DNA from: Nymphaea colorata
Lineage: Eukaryota; Streptophyta; Magnoliopsida; Nymphaeales; Nymphaeaceae
Assembly: GCF_008831285.2 (NCBI RefSeq)
Contig: NC_045147.1
Span: 17,648,854-17,712,853, forward strand
Length of the DNA: 64,000 bases
Direction of reading: 5' to 3'
Part shown: piece after piece, positions 1 to 13,900 of the stretch
Layout of the letters: each line of letters starts with the position of its first letter
Numbering within the stretch: position 1 is the first letter of the stretch
Notes under the pieces: generated by a model
The model's input: the letters and a program-made list of their open reading frames with translations, nothing else
What the model was told of the DNA's origin: nothing
The model's database searches: none
Translations under genes and position numbers: made by a program

Positions 1-458
1 AGAACAATCAAGAACTTGCATGATAAAGGAGGTTTCTTAGCGTCGTACTTCGTAAAACCCTGATATGCCCAAAAGCAACATCGCAAACATCACATGTACC
101 AAGACACGTCACCTACATAAACTTGAGGGACACATCAGACGTGTTGGGGCCAAGAAAGAGACAAGACTAGCATTGTCGTAGGGCACTTCTTTCACCCCTG
201 ACAAGAATGGATTTCTTATATTCATGCTATGTGAACATAACCAACTATTTTCTGTGCAAGGATAAAGCCACTAACATCATAAAAAAAAATGACAGAGAGA
301 GCCCCACCCATCCCTCGAAGGGAAAAAACTTGCACCGCACTCCACAATGTAGAAGCTCTCACTTGGGGCAGATCAGAAAAGGGTCCCCCTTGCCCCCGCC
401 TATTGCGATCAAAACAAAAGCCACACACCAAAGGGCGGGAAGACCCCGGTTATATCAA
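1..458. other. 3' flank / probable 3' UTR of the ORP gene
   Basis: No coding segment of its own was recognised here. On the minus strand this lies directly downstream of the ORP stop codon (461-459), so it probably holds the 3' UTR and transcription end. Open frames here are short and resemble no family. Confidence 0.4.
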
Positions 459-1031
459 TCAATCAAGCAGCTGCTGATCAACCACCACTTGACCAAATAT
501 GTCGGGACAGGACTCCCACCGACCGCTTTCCCTGGCTTCCCAGTAACCACCCACGTACCTATAGGTGTCGCTGCCCTTGTCTTTTGCGAACCACCTTGGC
601 TTCCAACCTCTTTCCTGCATCTTCCTTGCCTGCAATTCACAGCTCACCAAAGTAAGAACTGGCCCATTAGGATCCATAAATCCGCCAAAAAGAAAGTGTC
701 AACATAAGAAAGAACAACACAGTTGCTCAAAGATGAGGGCCTCCTGGCTTTAAAGGCAAGCCATAAGCAGGCTGGTGAAAAATTAAGAACCTTTCAGCCT
801 TGCAAAGTATTGACGTATCAATCCCAGTGTATGCTCCACGTGAGAGATGGTTGGATACAGGAAACGTGTGCAATCAACAGTGGCATAGCTAGAAATCTAT
901 AGAGGGAACACAATCGTGTAACGGGGAAACCAAAAGCTAGAGGTGTCTCACTTGCCACAACAATATGCATAGAGATGAGACCTAGAGTTTCTTTTCCCTC
1001 TTTTCTAGGTTGATGAGTAGATTAGTCAAAA

Positions 1032-1070
<39 letters not shown>

Positions 1071-4000
1071 TGTGTGCACGAACAATGCTATTTGAAAGTT
1101 TCAGGATCCCACTGTCAACCATGGACACAATGCTATTTAAAGTTTCGGGCTTAGGGCATGCACATGCTTGCCCCTAGCCCATATGTGGCTTTACTACAGA
1201 CAATCAGCCACTCCAAAGTAGTGACTGCTCAGAGGATAGCTGCACGAGAATCAGAGCTTTTGCTACCAAATCATCCAAATTACTACTTACCTGCCGCTGT
1301 CGTTGCTCTAATCTAAGTTTCTCTGCATTAGCTAGTTCATACTCGCCATTCTCCAAACACCTCTGGTCTGGCCTGAGTCTTGAATCAGTCAGAGGCAACT
1401 TTTCCTGCTCAAAGAACGAAGGAATACATTTACGCTTGATCAAATGTCCATCTCTTTAGTGGAACATAGCCGAAGTAGTGATTAGGAAATCACAAGCACC
1501 TTTAATCCAGGAGTAAGTTCATTCGTTGTGATGGCAAAACGAGTCAGGTTGTATCTAGTAGTAAACTTGGCTGAATTGTTCCTTCTCCATAATAGGTGTG
1601 CTTCAGAAAAAGCATCTTTGTCTTTCCCAGAGCAATCTCCTTTCACATAGTGCATACTTTCATCCCACTTCCCAAAGAGCGTGGCTACAGTTTTCCCATG
1701 CCTGTCTTGAACAATGCCTTGGACCTGTCATTCAGATCAAGAAACTAAGGCTTAGACTTCCATACGAGGAAAATCCTGACATGGCAAGAAGAGTGGATAT
1801 GTGAAATTCGTGATGGAAAGAAGTTTCCCTGATCTGTCAATGAAATCAAACAGGTTCAAGCTCTCGGCTCTCGCATAAGCATAATGACAGGCAGTGGCAA
1901 AACATTGAACAAAATATAGTTGCACAGGCAAGGCTGTTAGAAGCATTTGAAAAAGGAATCCTATAGAATCAGCCTTCTTGTAAATATAGATACAAGACCA
2001 TTTTAGATGGTTCTCTTGATCTCTTCCAAAAATAGGTTACAGATGGAAGGCACCACTCACCTGGTGAGGGTTCCGATCTATGATGGACTGCTCCTTGAAT
2101 TTGAGCTTACATGAGTACTCCCGGTTCCCCTGTATCCGCATGGTACCATAATGGTCACAGTACAGCTTCCCCAAAATCAGGTTATAAATGGATGTCGTGA
2201 CCTAAAATAACAAACCATAAAATCTGAGCCACATACTTCCTATCTGAGGAGACATGTTTTCTTATTGCAGATCACATACCTTGCTCCACTGAAAAATCTC
2301 ACCGTCATCAAACTCTAATGTTAATACACCAACAGGGTCAAGCTGAATCGAGCGACCCCAAAATTTACTCTTAAGGTTACTGTCTCCCCAAAATTTCCAA
2401 CCTTGACCTTCACAATGGCACGCAACAATCATGGGATGATGACTTACCTGCAGAGAAAGTTGACGTGACAAATTTCATCATAAAAGAGGTAAAGAACAGA
2501 ATCATCAGCGGCTACGTTCACCCAAAAGGAGACAAAGCAGACCATAAATATGGATATAATTCAAAATATATTTGTGGCAATTTCAAAATTCATCAAGCTT
2601 CTGTCAGCCATAGACTTGGCTTCACACAGTGGACACTATGTAGGAAAATGTGTAAAACTGGATCAATTCACAAGTTCTGGTTTCCGTTTTCCCCGTCTTA
2701 TAAGCATAGCAGAAGCGTGAAATGAAATGGTTTCTCAGACTTCCAGTGGAAAAGCTCTAGTACTAAAAATTTCAGGATAATCTTTTGTGGATGAAGAAAT
2801 GTCACATGTACAAGTTTGTACTATCACCATAATAACACATAGACCTCATCCACCTCTCACAATAAAACAGATCTACGAGATTTCCAGAGAGATTACAAGA
2901 ATATTTGTCAAAAAGAACACCCCTATAAACCACAATAAATGGGATATGAAAGTGCTTCCAAATTGTATATAATGGTAGGTACATGGATGGACTTGAGACA
3001 TGAGAATAATGATCGTTTATGCTAAATGCCATAACTTTCAATCAAATAAGTCAAGTATGACATGCTACTATACTGTCGTAGGACAGCATGTGACATCTAT
3101 GCTCGTGAAACCAACGGCAACATTTGCATGACGAAATTCTGTGTGTGTGTGTGTGCACATGCATGTGCAGTTACTTGCTCGTACATATACAGGCACAGCG
3201 TGTATGGAGCTTTCAATCTCAGATATCATCAGACCTGTTTGTTCCATTTCCCTTTTACTAGAAATATGAATTTACTAATGCACATGCAATAATTGGCTTT
3301 TATCATGTCAAATGTGCAGCGTCAACCCAGTGGTGGAGCCAAAAATTTTTTTGCTAAGGGGCATTAATTAAAAATATTAAGGGGCCACCAATATATTATA
3401 AATATAGCACCAATACCTAAACAAAGAAAAGTTGTGGGACTGTGTAGGCAACTTCCCACACATGCCCCCATGTGGCTCCGCCACTGCATCAACCTAAGTG
3501 AGATGAAAAATGAAATCCATTGGAGGAAGAAAGGGCAGCCAGGAGCAAGACGAGCACAAATTATAGAACTCTTGCAGCTTCTCTCTATCCACTGGACGAG
3601 GGTTTACCACAAAATGGTCTACTCCATAAGTTCACAGTTTTATTTGCCTGAAGCACAGTAGATAAGAGATTTGCCAGAGCCATCCTCTTAAGTCAAAAGA
3701 GAGCCATTAACACATACAGCATAACTCAATAGAAAAAACTTCATGTTCCATCTTGCTTCTTAGATAAATAACAGAAAGCCTGATGAGCGTCATGACCATT
3801 TAAACATGAAATAACAATCAAAACTTATATTTTCTTCCCTTTCTTCAAATCAAACACTTCTTGACATTTTATTTTCCACTTGTTTTAACGACACATCAAC
3901 CTAGGCATCATGCAGTCAATCTGACTATTATCTGCAAAGGCATTTTGGAATCATTTCAAAGATAAAACGTATGGCGACTGCAACAGCAATCAATTGCATC

Positions 4001-7000
4001 AAAAAAGATAGAGAAGAAACAAAGAAATCTTTTGCCCTACAACCATGTACTGTTGCAGGATAGTATCAAGTAGTAGACAAACAAATTTCTGCAGAAGCCA
4101 GCAGACAGCTATGAGCATGAGCATATGAAACTTGGCAACAAAATCAATGGTGAACAATATACATTTTTATGTCACACTCTGTAACTGCTGAAGAAATGAT
4201 ACTCCAGATACCAGAACAAAATCTAAATGGAAAGAATTAGTAGCAGATGCATTTACAACTAGACACATCTTTGTAAGTGAGGGAGCCCATTATATTTCCA
4301 CTAAAAAGCACATCCAGTGTGACATAATCAACCATTCAGACTCTGCAATAATGTGCATAAGGAATATATTCACAAAAGCAATCGTCATTCTCTCAGATCA
4401 AAAGGCATATCGGATCAGATTTCTGCATTCAAGATCCTACAGATGATTATACCTTCTCAGAGAAGAAGCGAAGTCCTTTGTCAGGATAGTCAGCTTCATA
4501 TGTCTCTCCCAAAAGGGGATTAAATGGTTTGCAATTTCTTCCTTCTGTAGAAGCATAACCTGAAACTGCAAATGCTGCCACATTCAGGACTCTCATCAAA
4601 TTATTTCCCTGCAGAAAACCATCAATACAAGAAGTCATTAATTTCCAGTCACTATCCATTGAGAAAGGAAGACAAAATGATCTGTGCCAACAACAGAACA
4701 GGAAAATAACAATTATCCACACTAAAACAGCTGATATCTGTACAACTTATTACTTGAACCAATTATGCTTATGTGGATAAACAGGACTGCTTATATTATG
4801 TCAGATCCACGGAATGATTTGTACAGAGATACTGTAGCACACCTTCCCAGAAAAAGGAAAAAGAAAAAGAAATTAAAACTTCTAACTTAAATATCCTCTC
4901 TGTATAAGTAAATAAAAAATATTCATGTGATACATTTTAACTTACCCTCTTACCCCATTCATAAGCTCGATCAATAAGATAAGAATACTCCAGATCTTCA
5001 AAACATTTCTGCAGAGAAGAAAGTGGCTCATTGAAATACACAGGAAGACAGACCTTCGTAAGATCTTTTCCAATGTTGTCTTTGATGATTGACCAAAGGC
5101 TAACTCCCTTCTCCTTCTCAATAGGATCTGGAAGTTTTTTTCGCCTCCTGACATATGGGTAATTGAATCCAACAGAATGCATGCTGGCATCAACATGGTC
5201 ATCACAATCAACTGGGCAAATTTCATCTTCATCTGAATCAAACGATGACCTTCGTAAATCAGACCCATTACTCTTAAAAGAACTTGACGACAAAAAGTCA
5301 CGCGTGTCAAAGAATGCACTATCTTCTTCATCTGTTTCTTCCTCTGCTGCGTCCTGCCTTTCGTTATCATCATCTGATTCAGTAACACTGCCCTCTGAAA
5401 AAACATTAAAAGTAAGATCCTAAATACCTAACAAGTTCTCAAAACTATATGCCTTTCATTTTTTTTTTAAAAAAAAAACACATAACCTGCATTAATAGTT
5501 TAGTATCTTAAAAACAAACATTGATTTTGCTACAAAAGCACAATCTATGATTTTGTACAACTAGTCCTAGAATGAAAGGTTGCGAGGCACAACCAAAATC
5601 AGATGTAAAAACAACATGTTAGTAAGATTGCAGTAAAGAGGAATTGGAAAAAAAGAGGGAAAAGGAAAACAACATCAAAACAAGAAGAGGAATGCTCAAC
5701 TTTCACCTAAAACAGCTGGAGTGAAAGGCAAGGTCAAGGTGACAGCAGTTAAGCAGCCATTACCAAGGCCAGCCTCATAACTTTGTTTGACATCAAACAT
5801 GCAAGGTACTGAAATAGGTTGTTATCCCTATAGCTATGGTGGAAAAAAGAAGATAATAACTACACAAAACTGACTTGTAGCAAGAAAATAAACAGAAAAC
5901 TAACATGCTTATAATGATAATCAACGTTAAAATAGAAGATAGAAGAGGAAACCTAACCTCTACAAAACCATCCAGTTATTCACGAATTATTGTATTGCAG
6001 AGTCAGTATAGGTTTTCACTTAATTCTGTAAATGTCTGACACTACCAGATTCTCTTTCTCAGCATACTTACTAGCGAAGCCAGCTCCTATCAGTTTTTGC
6101 GGACAAGACTGCATGTGTATATTATTATTTAACAACTTGCTGATGTTTGGGAAGATGTGAGTGGTGGTCATGGAGAGGCAGGAAGATGGTGGGTTCTGAG
6201 CACATTTTCATGACTTAGGGATGGCTGGTGGTGGGACAAGTAGAACTGCAGGAAGAGATATCCTTGTAGGCAACCCCTCACATTTGGCATCCTATCCTTT
6301 CAAGGATACTTACTTCTACTGCTTAAAAATGTGATGAAATGTGCCTTGGTTGTGGCCTGGCTTCCGCATTGTCAACCGACATGACTAGTCAACCAGCTGA
6401 CCAAATCAATAGCCAACCAATTAATCATTACCACATAGCTAATAGGGCTGTGGATCATGGGAATACCTGAATACTAGACTATGAACCATTAGCAGGTGCA
6501 TGCGTAAGTCCTACATGGCTACCCATATAGGGTGCAGTATGTGGTAGATTTGATTCATCACAATAATTTTATGTTTTTCAGTACTTTTGGCATTTTAAAT
6601 GTTGTGCTTTATATTTTCTATATATTTTATTTTAGTTCACTGACTTGGACTGACTCAGACTGACAAGTCAGCATTTCTGGAAGGATTAAACAACTTGTGC
6701 CTGATGTCCAATTTTGACAAGTTAATCTGGATTGGCTTTTGGATAAGTGTTCTAAAGTTAGTGATCATCAAAAGCACACATTTCTTAATTTGCTATAGAG
6801 ACATGTCAATTTGAGAGTAGCACGTAGGAGTATGTTTATAGCCTTTCAAACTTTTTCCAAAATTCTCTCAATATTTTTGGAATGCTTCAAACTGAACAAA
6901 ACTAGATATATAGTTCCTTCGTTGTTTAAAAAGGCCGTCCTGCCAATTCAGTACCTTACATCTGCCTGAGACGCACTATAGACATATCATAAATAACAGA

Positions 7001-10000
7001 AGGAACCGAACATGGAAGCTTCATAGAGTTAAGAATTCAGTTAATTTCTCTAGCCAGAATGACTCAGGTAATCAAGGTGCTTTTCCAGTTTCAATTTAGG
7101 ATCCTTTTGCGGCTCTAATCTCTGAGTATTATGAAAGAATAACTCAGTAAACCAACAAATACAAGGCAGAAAAGCCATGTGAAAGCACAGCCAAGCATTA
7201 TCTAGTAGTCATATAAAGACTAAACTATTGGAACACAACCAAAATCAAGACAGTGGTTTCCAAAAGCAAATGGAACATATACCAAAAGAGAAAACTCCCA
7301 TTACACCATCATACATTAAAGAACCATCAGTTCGATGCTTTAACAAAAGTACTTTATAAGTACAAATGAAAAGTTAATATCAACACGTGTGACCCATGGC
7401 TGATTAAAACACTATTTCTTTCTCAGGACATCTATATAGATCCCGGCATCACATAATTCAATTGCCAAGCTAAATATTATTCATTAGAATCATGCTTGTC
7501 CAATTGAAGAAGATTCAACAGAGAAATACAACTCAAATTGATTGATATATAATCGTGTGCAGAAAAAGAGTTATCAACCAGGCTTTTAAAAATTTATCCC
7601 TATCGATGCAAGCAGAAATTACGGAATACAATCTTTTTGCTATCAGAAATTTGCAACAGAATGACAAGAACAAACAAGACTTGAAAGAAATTTGTTCATA
7701 AGAAAACGCACCGCTATATTTGTCATTTGCAGATATGAGAGAAGACTCATGCTCCATCAACTGTCTTTGACTCTCATCAACAAGTGTATTTTCCAAATCA
7801 ACTTTTTCTGTCTACATGACATAATTTCATCTTTTAGACAAGTCTGTGGCATGACTAAAAGTTTCCAGAAATGGAGAAAGCAAGAACATATAAAAGCAGA
7901 ACACTGAAGTAAGATTTTATCACAATACCAAATAAATGGAATATGACAACAGTGCAGAAAATGATGCTCGTTAAGCAGAATCTTGTACTTTATGGTAAAA
8001 TTGGAGTCAACTAGGAAGATGATGTGTTGCATGTGATTCTTTACAGGTTTTACAGCAGACAAACTTCTTTCTCCCCTCCAATTTTTTAATCCAATTTTTT
8101 TCTAGTACTTAGTCTCTTTCTAGCAGAAATAATTGAAGTTAATTATACAACTAAAATCAGGGAGTTAGTGATAAACTGAGTTGCAAGAAATTCAATATTA
8201 ACTGGTATATAGAAAGCAAGATAGACCATGCACAGGTCAAAAGTGAGTACACACTGTTTTCTGGACATTGCCTGTAAACTATTCAAGGAAAATTTCAGTT
8301 TAGGAAAATTAATTATTCAACCATGTTTTCAGCACTTACCTGCTGGATTTCCAAATTAATGACAGATAGTTGCCACAAATCATGGATTAAACTCTATACC
8401 CTTCGAAAATCACAAATTGGAAAACTGGAATATATATAGAACAGTGACGCCTTTGAATTCAATGTCCCAGAATAGGAAAGTATCACATGCAAAAAGAAAT
8501 TCAGTATTAAATAATATGGGATACCAAGAATCCTGTTTCGTTGTACTTGGTCCATGATCCAAGAAGCCATCGTAAAGACATGAATAGTCTACGTATACAC
8601 TTAAGGAGTAGCATTTCCAAGCTAAACAGATATCAAAGAAATCTCAATGGAAGAATCCAGCGTAATAATGTCCACAAATTTAACAGCATGAGAATACCGT
8701 GAGAACAAGTCACTTTAGCTCTTTTGATGGATAAGCTGTTGCCCAGAAGCAAAGTTAAAGGAACATCATAAATTCATAATCAGATAACCTTCTTAAGTTA
8801 TCCCTTTCTGAGCCAAAAAGGAAAAGAAAAAAACAAACCTCTAGCTGTCGCAGAGTATCAAGAAGTAGGGAAGATTTCTGTTGTAGAAAAATCAGCTGAT
8901 TTTGCAAAGTTGAAAATTCAGTCCTCATAATTTGTTCACAATCCATAATGGCAGTGTCGTTAACTCTTTCTTCCTGTAACCTCTGCCTAAGCTTGTCTGT
9001 GGAAACTGCAATACCATCCATAGATGCCATAAGTTCACTGTTTGATACTCGTGGAAACATTTCCTTTACTGCCAGCAAAGCCTCAACCCATGTAGCCCGG
9101 TCTTCGCGTGTCTCAGCCCTCAAGTGCAGCCTCTTTGTTCCAGTAAATATTGAGAATCTTTTGTCGTCCGATTTGCTCTCTCTGATGGAGGAAACCTGGT
9201 GAAAACTCATTGGTTTAACAGAGGGATAAGAAAAGAATAAAAAAAGGGAGAAAAAGAAGACGATTGTAGCACCTTCGAGCACACCTGAACAACAAATCCC
9301 CAAGAGGCTCGTTCCACTCAATCAGTTAAATGAAAAGGAATATGCTAGAAAAACATAAACTCTAGTTCAGGATTCTCTAGTTAAATGTAGATCTTACTTG
9401 AAGATCATTGTCCTTAGCAACTTAAGGTATTCCGTAAACACAGATGTTTGAATTAGCAACTAACGCTAAGATCCAACATCCAAAGTTAGAAACAAAAAAA
9501 CAAAAAAGGAAACGAAGAGTAAAAAACGTACAGCTTTAATTAATATATATTTCGTTCTTTATTGGTCCTAATTAAAAGCCTGTAAACGAGCAGTAGGAAC
9601 AGTCCGACTCCTCATGTTGAAAAAAAAAAGGAAAAAGGACCAAAGTACAAAGATAAAAAAAATAGGAAATCCAAGGAAGATTTAAGCAATCAGTCTGCTT
9701 CACTGTTTTCCGGTTTAAAATTCCATAATCGTTGATCTGAGTTTACAAGTTCGTAATATCAATCGCAGATTCTTTATCTGTCCGAACAAGAGAAGAAAAA
9801 GGAGAACCAAGAAGGTCCAATAAACAAAGAAGGTGACCTTTAGTACGTCATAAACAACATAAGAAGTTATCGCCTTCATTCCGGATGCTTTCTCTCCAGC
9901 TTAACGGTTTTCTAAAGTTGATCTAAATCAAATCAAAGATCCCCAAAATTCATTTTACAGAACTGACGATGGCAGCAGCAACATTTCCTCTGCCATCAGT

Positions 10001-10673
10001 CTACAATTTCGATTTATCACAGCCAGAACAACAACCGTAACGCTCAAGAAGGGAATGAGAAAGAAAAAAAAAATCACAAAGGCCATACCTTAAGATGAAT
10101 TTCTCCAATGGGCTTTCTCCGTGACTGCCAATCCCCATTCTGGCTATGATTATTTTGATGATGATGGTGGTGGTGATTGTTTCGATTCTTGTGTTTGCAC
10201 ATCCAACGCTGCGATTCCTCTCCGATCACCTTGGACCCTTTCTCCGTCTCCTGATTCACCTGGATCTTGTCCGGCCCATGGATCTTGTAATACGAGACAA
10301 CTCCATCCTGAAGAACGAACCATCGGGGTCTCCATCCTTTCCCGTAATTCACCCACTTCTGGAGGATCCCACAGATGCCATTTCCGACAATGTTATTGAG
10401 CTTCAGCTCGCGGTGATCGGAATTCTCCTGGACCGAACCTCTAATGGAGAAATCAGCCAGCCGGAGCCGGCCATGGTCGCTCGTGGACGACATCCGCAGC
10501 CCATTGCCGATCTCTCCAGCAGCAGCAGCAGCACACGAGATGGAAGGCGACTGAGACGCTTCCCTGCTCATAGTCCCCCGTTCCCCGCCGGCGTCCGCCG
10601 GCATCTCGAGAATATCCGTCACGGAATTGCGGTGACCGTCAGGACAGGACGAGACACAGCAAAACGGATGCAT
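459..10673 (-). CDS. ORP: Oxysterol-binding protein-related protein (PH + OSBP domain), 10 exons
   Basis: This is a lipid-transfer protein of the plant ORP1/ORP2 group, expected to move sterols or phosphoinositides at ER contact sites. Exons: 10673-10089, 9195-8839, 7811-7712, 5394-4946, 4608-4453, 2447-2280, 2201-2061, 1724-1500, 1404-1291, 629-459. They join in phase to 821 codons plus stop, matching family length. A PH domain covers about residues 98-240, followed by a coiled helical region (about 245-345) and the OSBP domain (about 440-815). The OSBP signature VSHHP starts exon 6 (residues 550-554), and [13 protein letters not shown] precedes it. An acidic tract followed by AFFDTRD (374-380) resembles a VAP-binding FFAT motif (inference). 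The PH loop carries six consecutive His (about 167-172). The start MHPFCCV matches what I recall of plant homologues. What is uncertain is the exact lipid ligand and the ORP1 versus ORP2 subclass. Confidence 0.93.
1032..1076. repeat. (CT)n(TG)n compound microsatellite
   Basis: About 11 CT units run straight into about 11 TG units. It lies inside the last ORP intron (1290-630). Confidence 0.9.
3328..3486. mobile_element. MITE-like element with 14-bp terminal inverted repeats
   Basis: The left end CAGTGGTGGAGCCA and right end TGGCTCCGCCACTG are inverted repeats with one mismatch. They enclose about 130 bp of AT-rich DNA with no ORF. The flanks carry TCAACC directly to the left and, two bases beyond the element, to the right, which may be a target-site duplication. 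The element sits in ORP intron 5 (4452-2448). The ends resemble the widespread plant repeat ending GTGGCGGAGCCA; the superfamily is not assigned. Confidence 0.6.
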
Positions 10674-10674
10674 T

Positions 10675-10677
10675 CAT
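10675..10677 (-). promoter_or_regulatory. Upstream AUG overlapping the ORP start (ATGAATG)
   Basis: Two ATGs lie four bases apart in different frames. The first opens a 12-codon uORF (ending in TGA) and has T at -3. The second (10673) starts the ORP protein and has G at -3. Leaky scanning would be needed to reach the main start. Confidence 0.45.
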
Positions 10678-10930
10678 CCACCGGATCAGTGCCGGCCACG
10701 TGATCGACCGGATCCCGCGAACCGCAACTGTCCAATTCTCAGGACGGCCAGAACCAGCAGCAAGCGAAGCAGAAAGAAGAAAGAGAAGGAAAAATGGATT
10801 CCCGGCGGCTTGTTGATCACTGGAGACCACGTTCGCCGCCGTACCAGCCGGAAAGACCAGCCGGCACTCCAAAATGACAGAGCGATTGCGTGACGAAGAG
10901 GGTCCAACGAAGGAAGGAAGGGCCTTTACA

Positions 10931-10938
10931 TGTATATA
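10931..10938 (-). promoter_or_regulatory. Possible TATA box of the ORP gene
   Basis: A TATATAC-like sequence sits in a near-palindrome (ACATGTATATACACATGT on the plus strand), about 260 bp upstream of the ORP ATG. The minus-strand sequence after it is pyrimidine-rich, as plant leaders often are. No other TATA-like match was noticed nearby. Position alone supports the call. Confidence 0.3.
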
Positions 10939-13900
10939 CACATGTTTCAGCCGACGAGGGAGACTTAAACCGCGCAGGGACGAAAGCGACGGTAGGTTCG
11001 CCCAAATTCCGGCCGGCAGACGGTTAAGAGGCGGTTCCGAAAGTTTCCAAACTTTTTCGCGGAAAGAACAAAAGCGGAAGACGCAGGAGCAGAGGGCTTT
11101 TCACCTTCCTTTCCCTTTTCTCCTCCTGATTAATATTTTCTCCTCTCCTCTCTTGGAGTCAAAGCAAAGCTCACCCCACTCGTAAGACGACGGCGTACTT
11201 CCCGCGTTCAGGCACAAGCGTAGTAGACTGAGAGGGAGAGAGAAGTGGAGGGACGGCAGAGCCACCCCCTCTTTTCTTCTCTTCCAAACACCTGCACTAT
11301 CTCCCCTGTTCGCCAGCTGGACCTGTCACACAGCGCCACGTCCCACACAAGATCATCACGGCTCCTTCATCTCGGCTCGGCTCGGCTTCACCGAGCCGCT
11401 GCTGTACTCTTGTCTTGATTCGTTTTAGTGAACTGTGGACGCCGGAGGGGCCTTTGACTTCTCGATGTGACGCAAATGCCCCTGCCGATGTAAAGCGCGT
11501 CACAGGTAAGACGATCCAGGTGAGTCGTTCAAAACGTCTGGGCCGCCCGATTCACCAACTCATGGAATGGTTTTTCCGTGACGCCATCATATTCTGCACT
11601 ATGAATGATGCTCGTCGGTTTGAAAGGCTGTTCGTTAGATGACCAGATTTCCGCCTTTGGATGAAAGGGAAAGCTGACAAATTGGATGTTTAAAGCAAGT
11701 GCCCAACTCGATGACTAGTTTCGACTTATTGGCTTTAGTTTGGAGTATCTTTGTTTCATCTAGACTAGTGTTTTTGTTATGCCAAATGGTCAAATCTAAC
11801 CATTTGATTTCAAAAGTTAGAGAGAAGTTCTATCAATGCCTAACATACCAAAATATTTCATTCCCTGAGGCGGGTGTAACGACTGTGTTAATGTTTTATA
11901 AATCTGTCTTAAATATTGAGATCAATTCATGACACATTCATGGAATATTAATATAGTTTCCTAAGGTAAGGTAGTGTTTGCACTCTTGATCTCAAACTTG
12001 AGATACTCACTTTGGTAATGTGGGTTCTAAAGCATTCATATAAAAGTGTGATAATGCTAGGCATCTCCTTTGTCACCGTCCACCCATACTCAAGTAGTTC
12101 CTTGGGTCCTACCCTCTATGAAGCAAGCATGGTTAGTAGGGCCCTAACATTAAAGTGATCAAGATGATTAAAAGAGGACATAACCACAGCTGGGATTAAG
12201 TACTCCATTGCCAGTACTTTTGGAAGTGGGTCCAAATCATGATCCTTTGCTGTTGTCTGGGGCACCGTGCCTTACGGAACCCATGTGAAGTGACATGCGG
12301 CGCCTTACGGAGGTGTAATACGATCGGCAATGAACAATTTGTGAATGTCCGATGAACCAATGTTTCATAAATCTGCCTTAACTTAGGGAGTAGATTCACT
12401 TCTCCAAATTTTACAAGAGCAAAGCTCGTAACATCTGGTTAACTAGTCATTTCCAATAATAGTTTTCATTGTTTCATGCAGAGTAGTTGAAGATCGAGAC
12501 ATCCGGAGGATGATGTGCTTTAATGCTTCATTCATGTTGGCCTTTCATTTCATTTCAGTCCTTTAAAAGCCTTTAGAACGGTTGTGGTCATGTTCGACGG
12601 CTTAAAAAGAAAAGGGCATTACCAGAATTTTATGACGTAGGTTTTGCTTCCGTCCATAGCAAGCAAGACAGGAATATGTCTAATGAAAAGAAGTCCTTTA
12701 CTTCATTGAGCATAAATTTTCCAACTCAAATTTGCAATGTAGGTCCCCCCAAATATATCAAAATCAGTTGTAAGTCCAAATTTAGATTTCATACTTGTGC
12801 TCCATTACCAACCACCCGCTTCCCAATTTAACAATATTAGTGAACTTTTCTAGTAGTCCATACTAATGTTGGCAGAATCATTTTTTTTGGAATAAGACCC
12901 ATTAATCTGTTGGTCCGGTGAATCGGCCGAATCAATTGTGAATGGACAAAAATACATAAACAAAGTATATAAATATGATGATGATTAATTAAAAATTAAA
13001 GTTCTGATAAATAATTTAAAGGGAAGACGTAAAAGCTTTTAAGTTAGGAGATTATAAAAAAGCAAGCAAAAAGGACTTACTCACTTAATATGACACGCTC
13101 GCGCGTAAACTTTTCTAATAGGCAAGGGAAGAGAAAGGCACTGGAGAATCTTAGTCTCAAGGTTAGCTTTAGCTTTAGCTTCAAGGACAAGTAAACCCTT
13201 CTGGTAGCTTAAAAGACAAGCAAAACAGGGCACCATAAACGCCTACCTCCTAATTCATCAACTGATGACTACGTAATATGCCACCAAACATGGCCGCAAG
13301 TGGCTATTTGCTTGGCCAGGTGGACCACGAGGGCCCGAGCCCACTGAGCGTTGACTGGTCCGGGTCAGAGTGACGTTGACCGGGACCGCACGTGCCTGCA
13401 ATGTCCGGGACATGTCCCGAATCTCCGGTTATGGTACAGTTCGGGTCCAGTTCAAAGGATCTCTATCGAGAGGAGCGCGAGTCCCTAGGTGGAGACCTTT
13501 ACTCGACTCGGCTGGAAGCTTAATCGGCTCGAACCGGCTCGGCTACGCGACAAAGCCGAACCGGACGACCACTTCCAGTCGATCTGGCGAGCGATCTAGG
13601 TGCCTACCCTAGGGGCTAGCCCTAGCTAGGGATTATGTGGGACCCGCGAAGCTGGGACGGCAATGAATAACGAACGACTCGGTCCGTTTAGCGATTCTCG
13701 ACCCGAATTGAAATCGATCATCCGGGTTCGGTGAATAGAGTGGGGTCCGACTGTTCGGATTCAATCTCCACTTGGATCCGACAAGTGTATTAATTGTATG
13801 TGTGATAGTAAACATTGGTGGTGCTCTGGATTGGTAAATAGCTCCAACAGACCAAGGCATTTTTTTTTGTTTGCTTTTGCATGCTTATCTAGTTCAGTTG

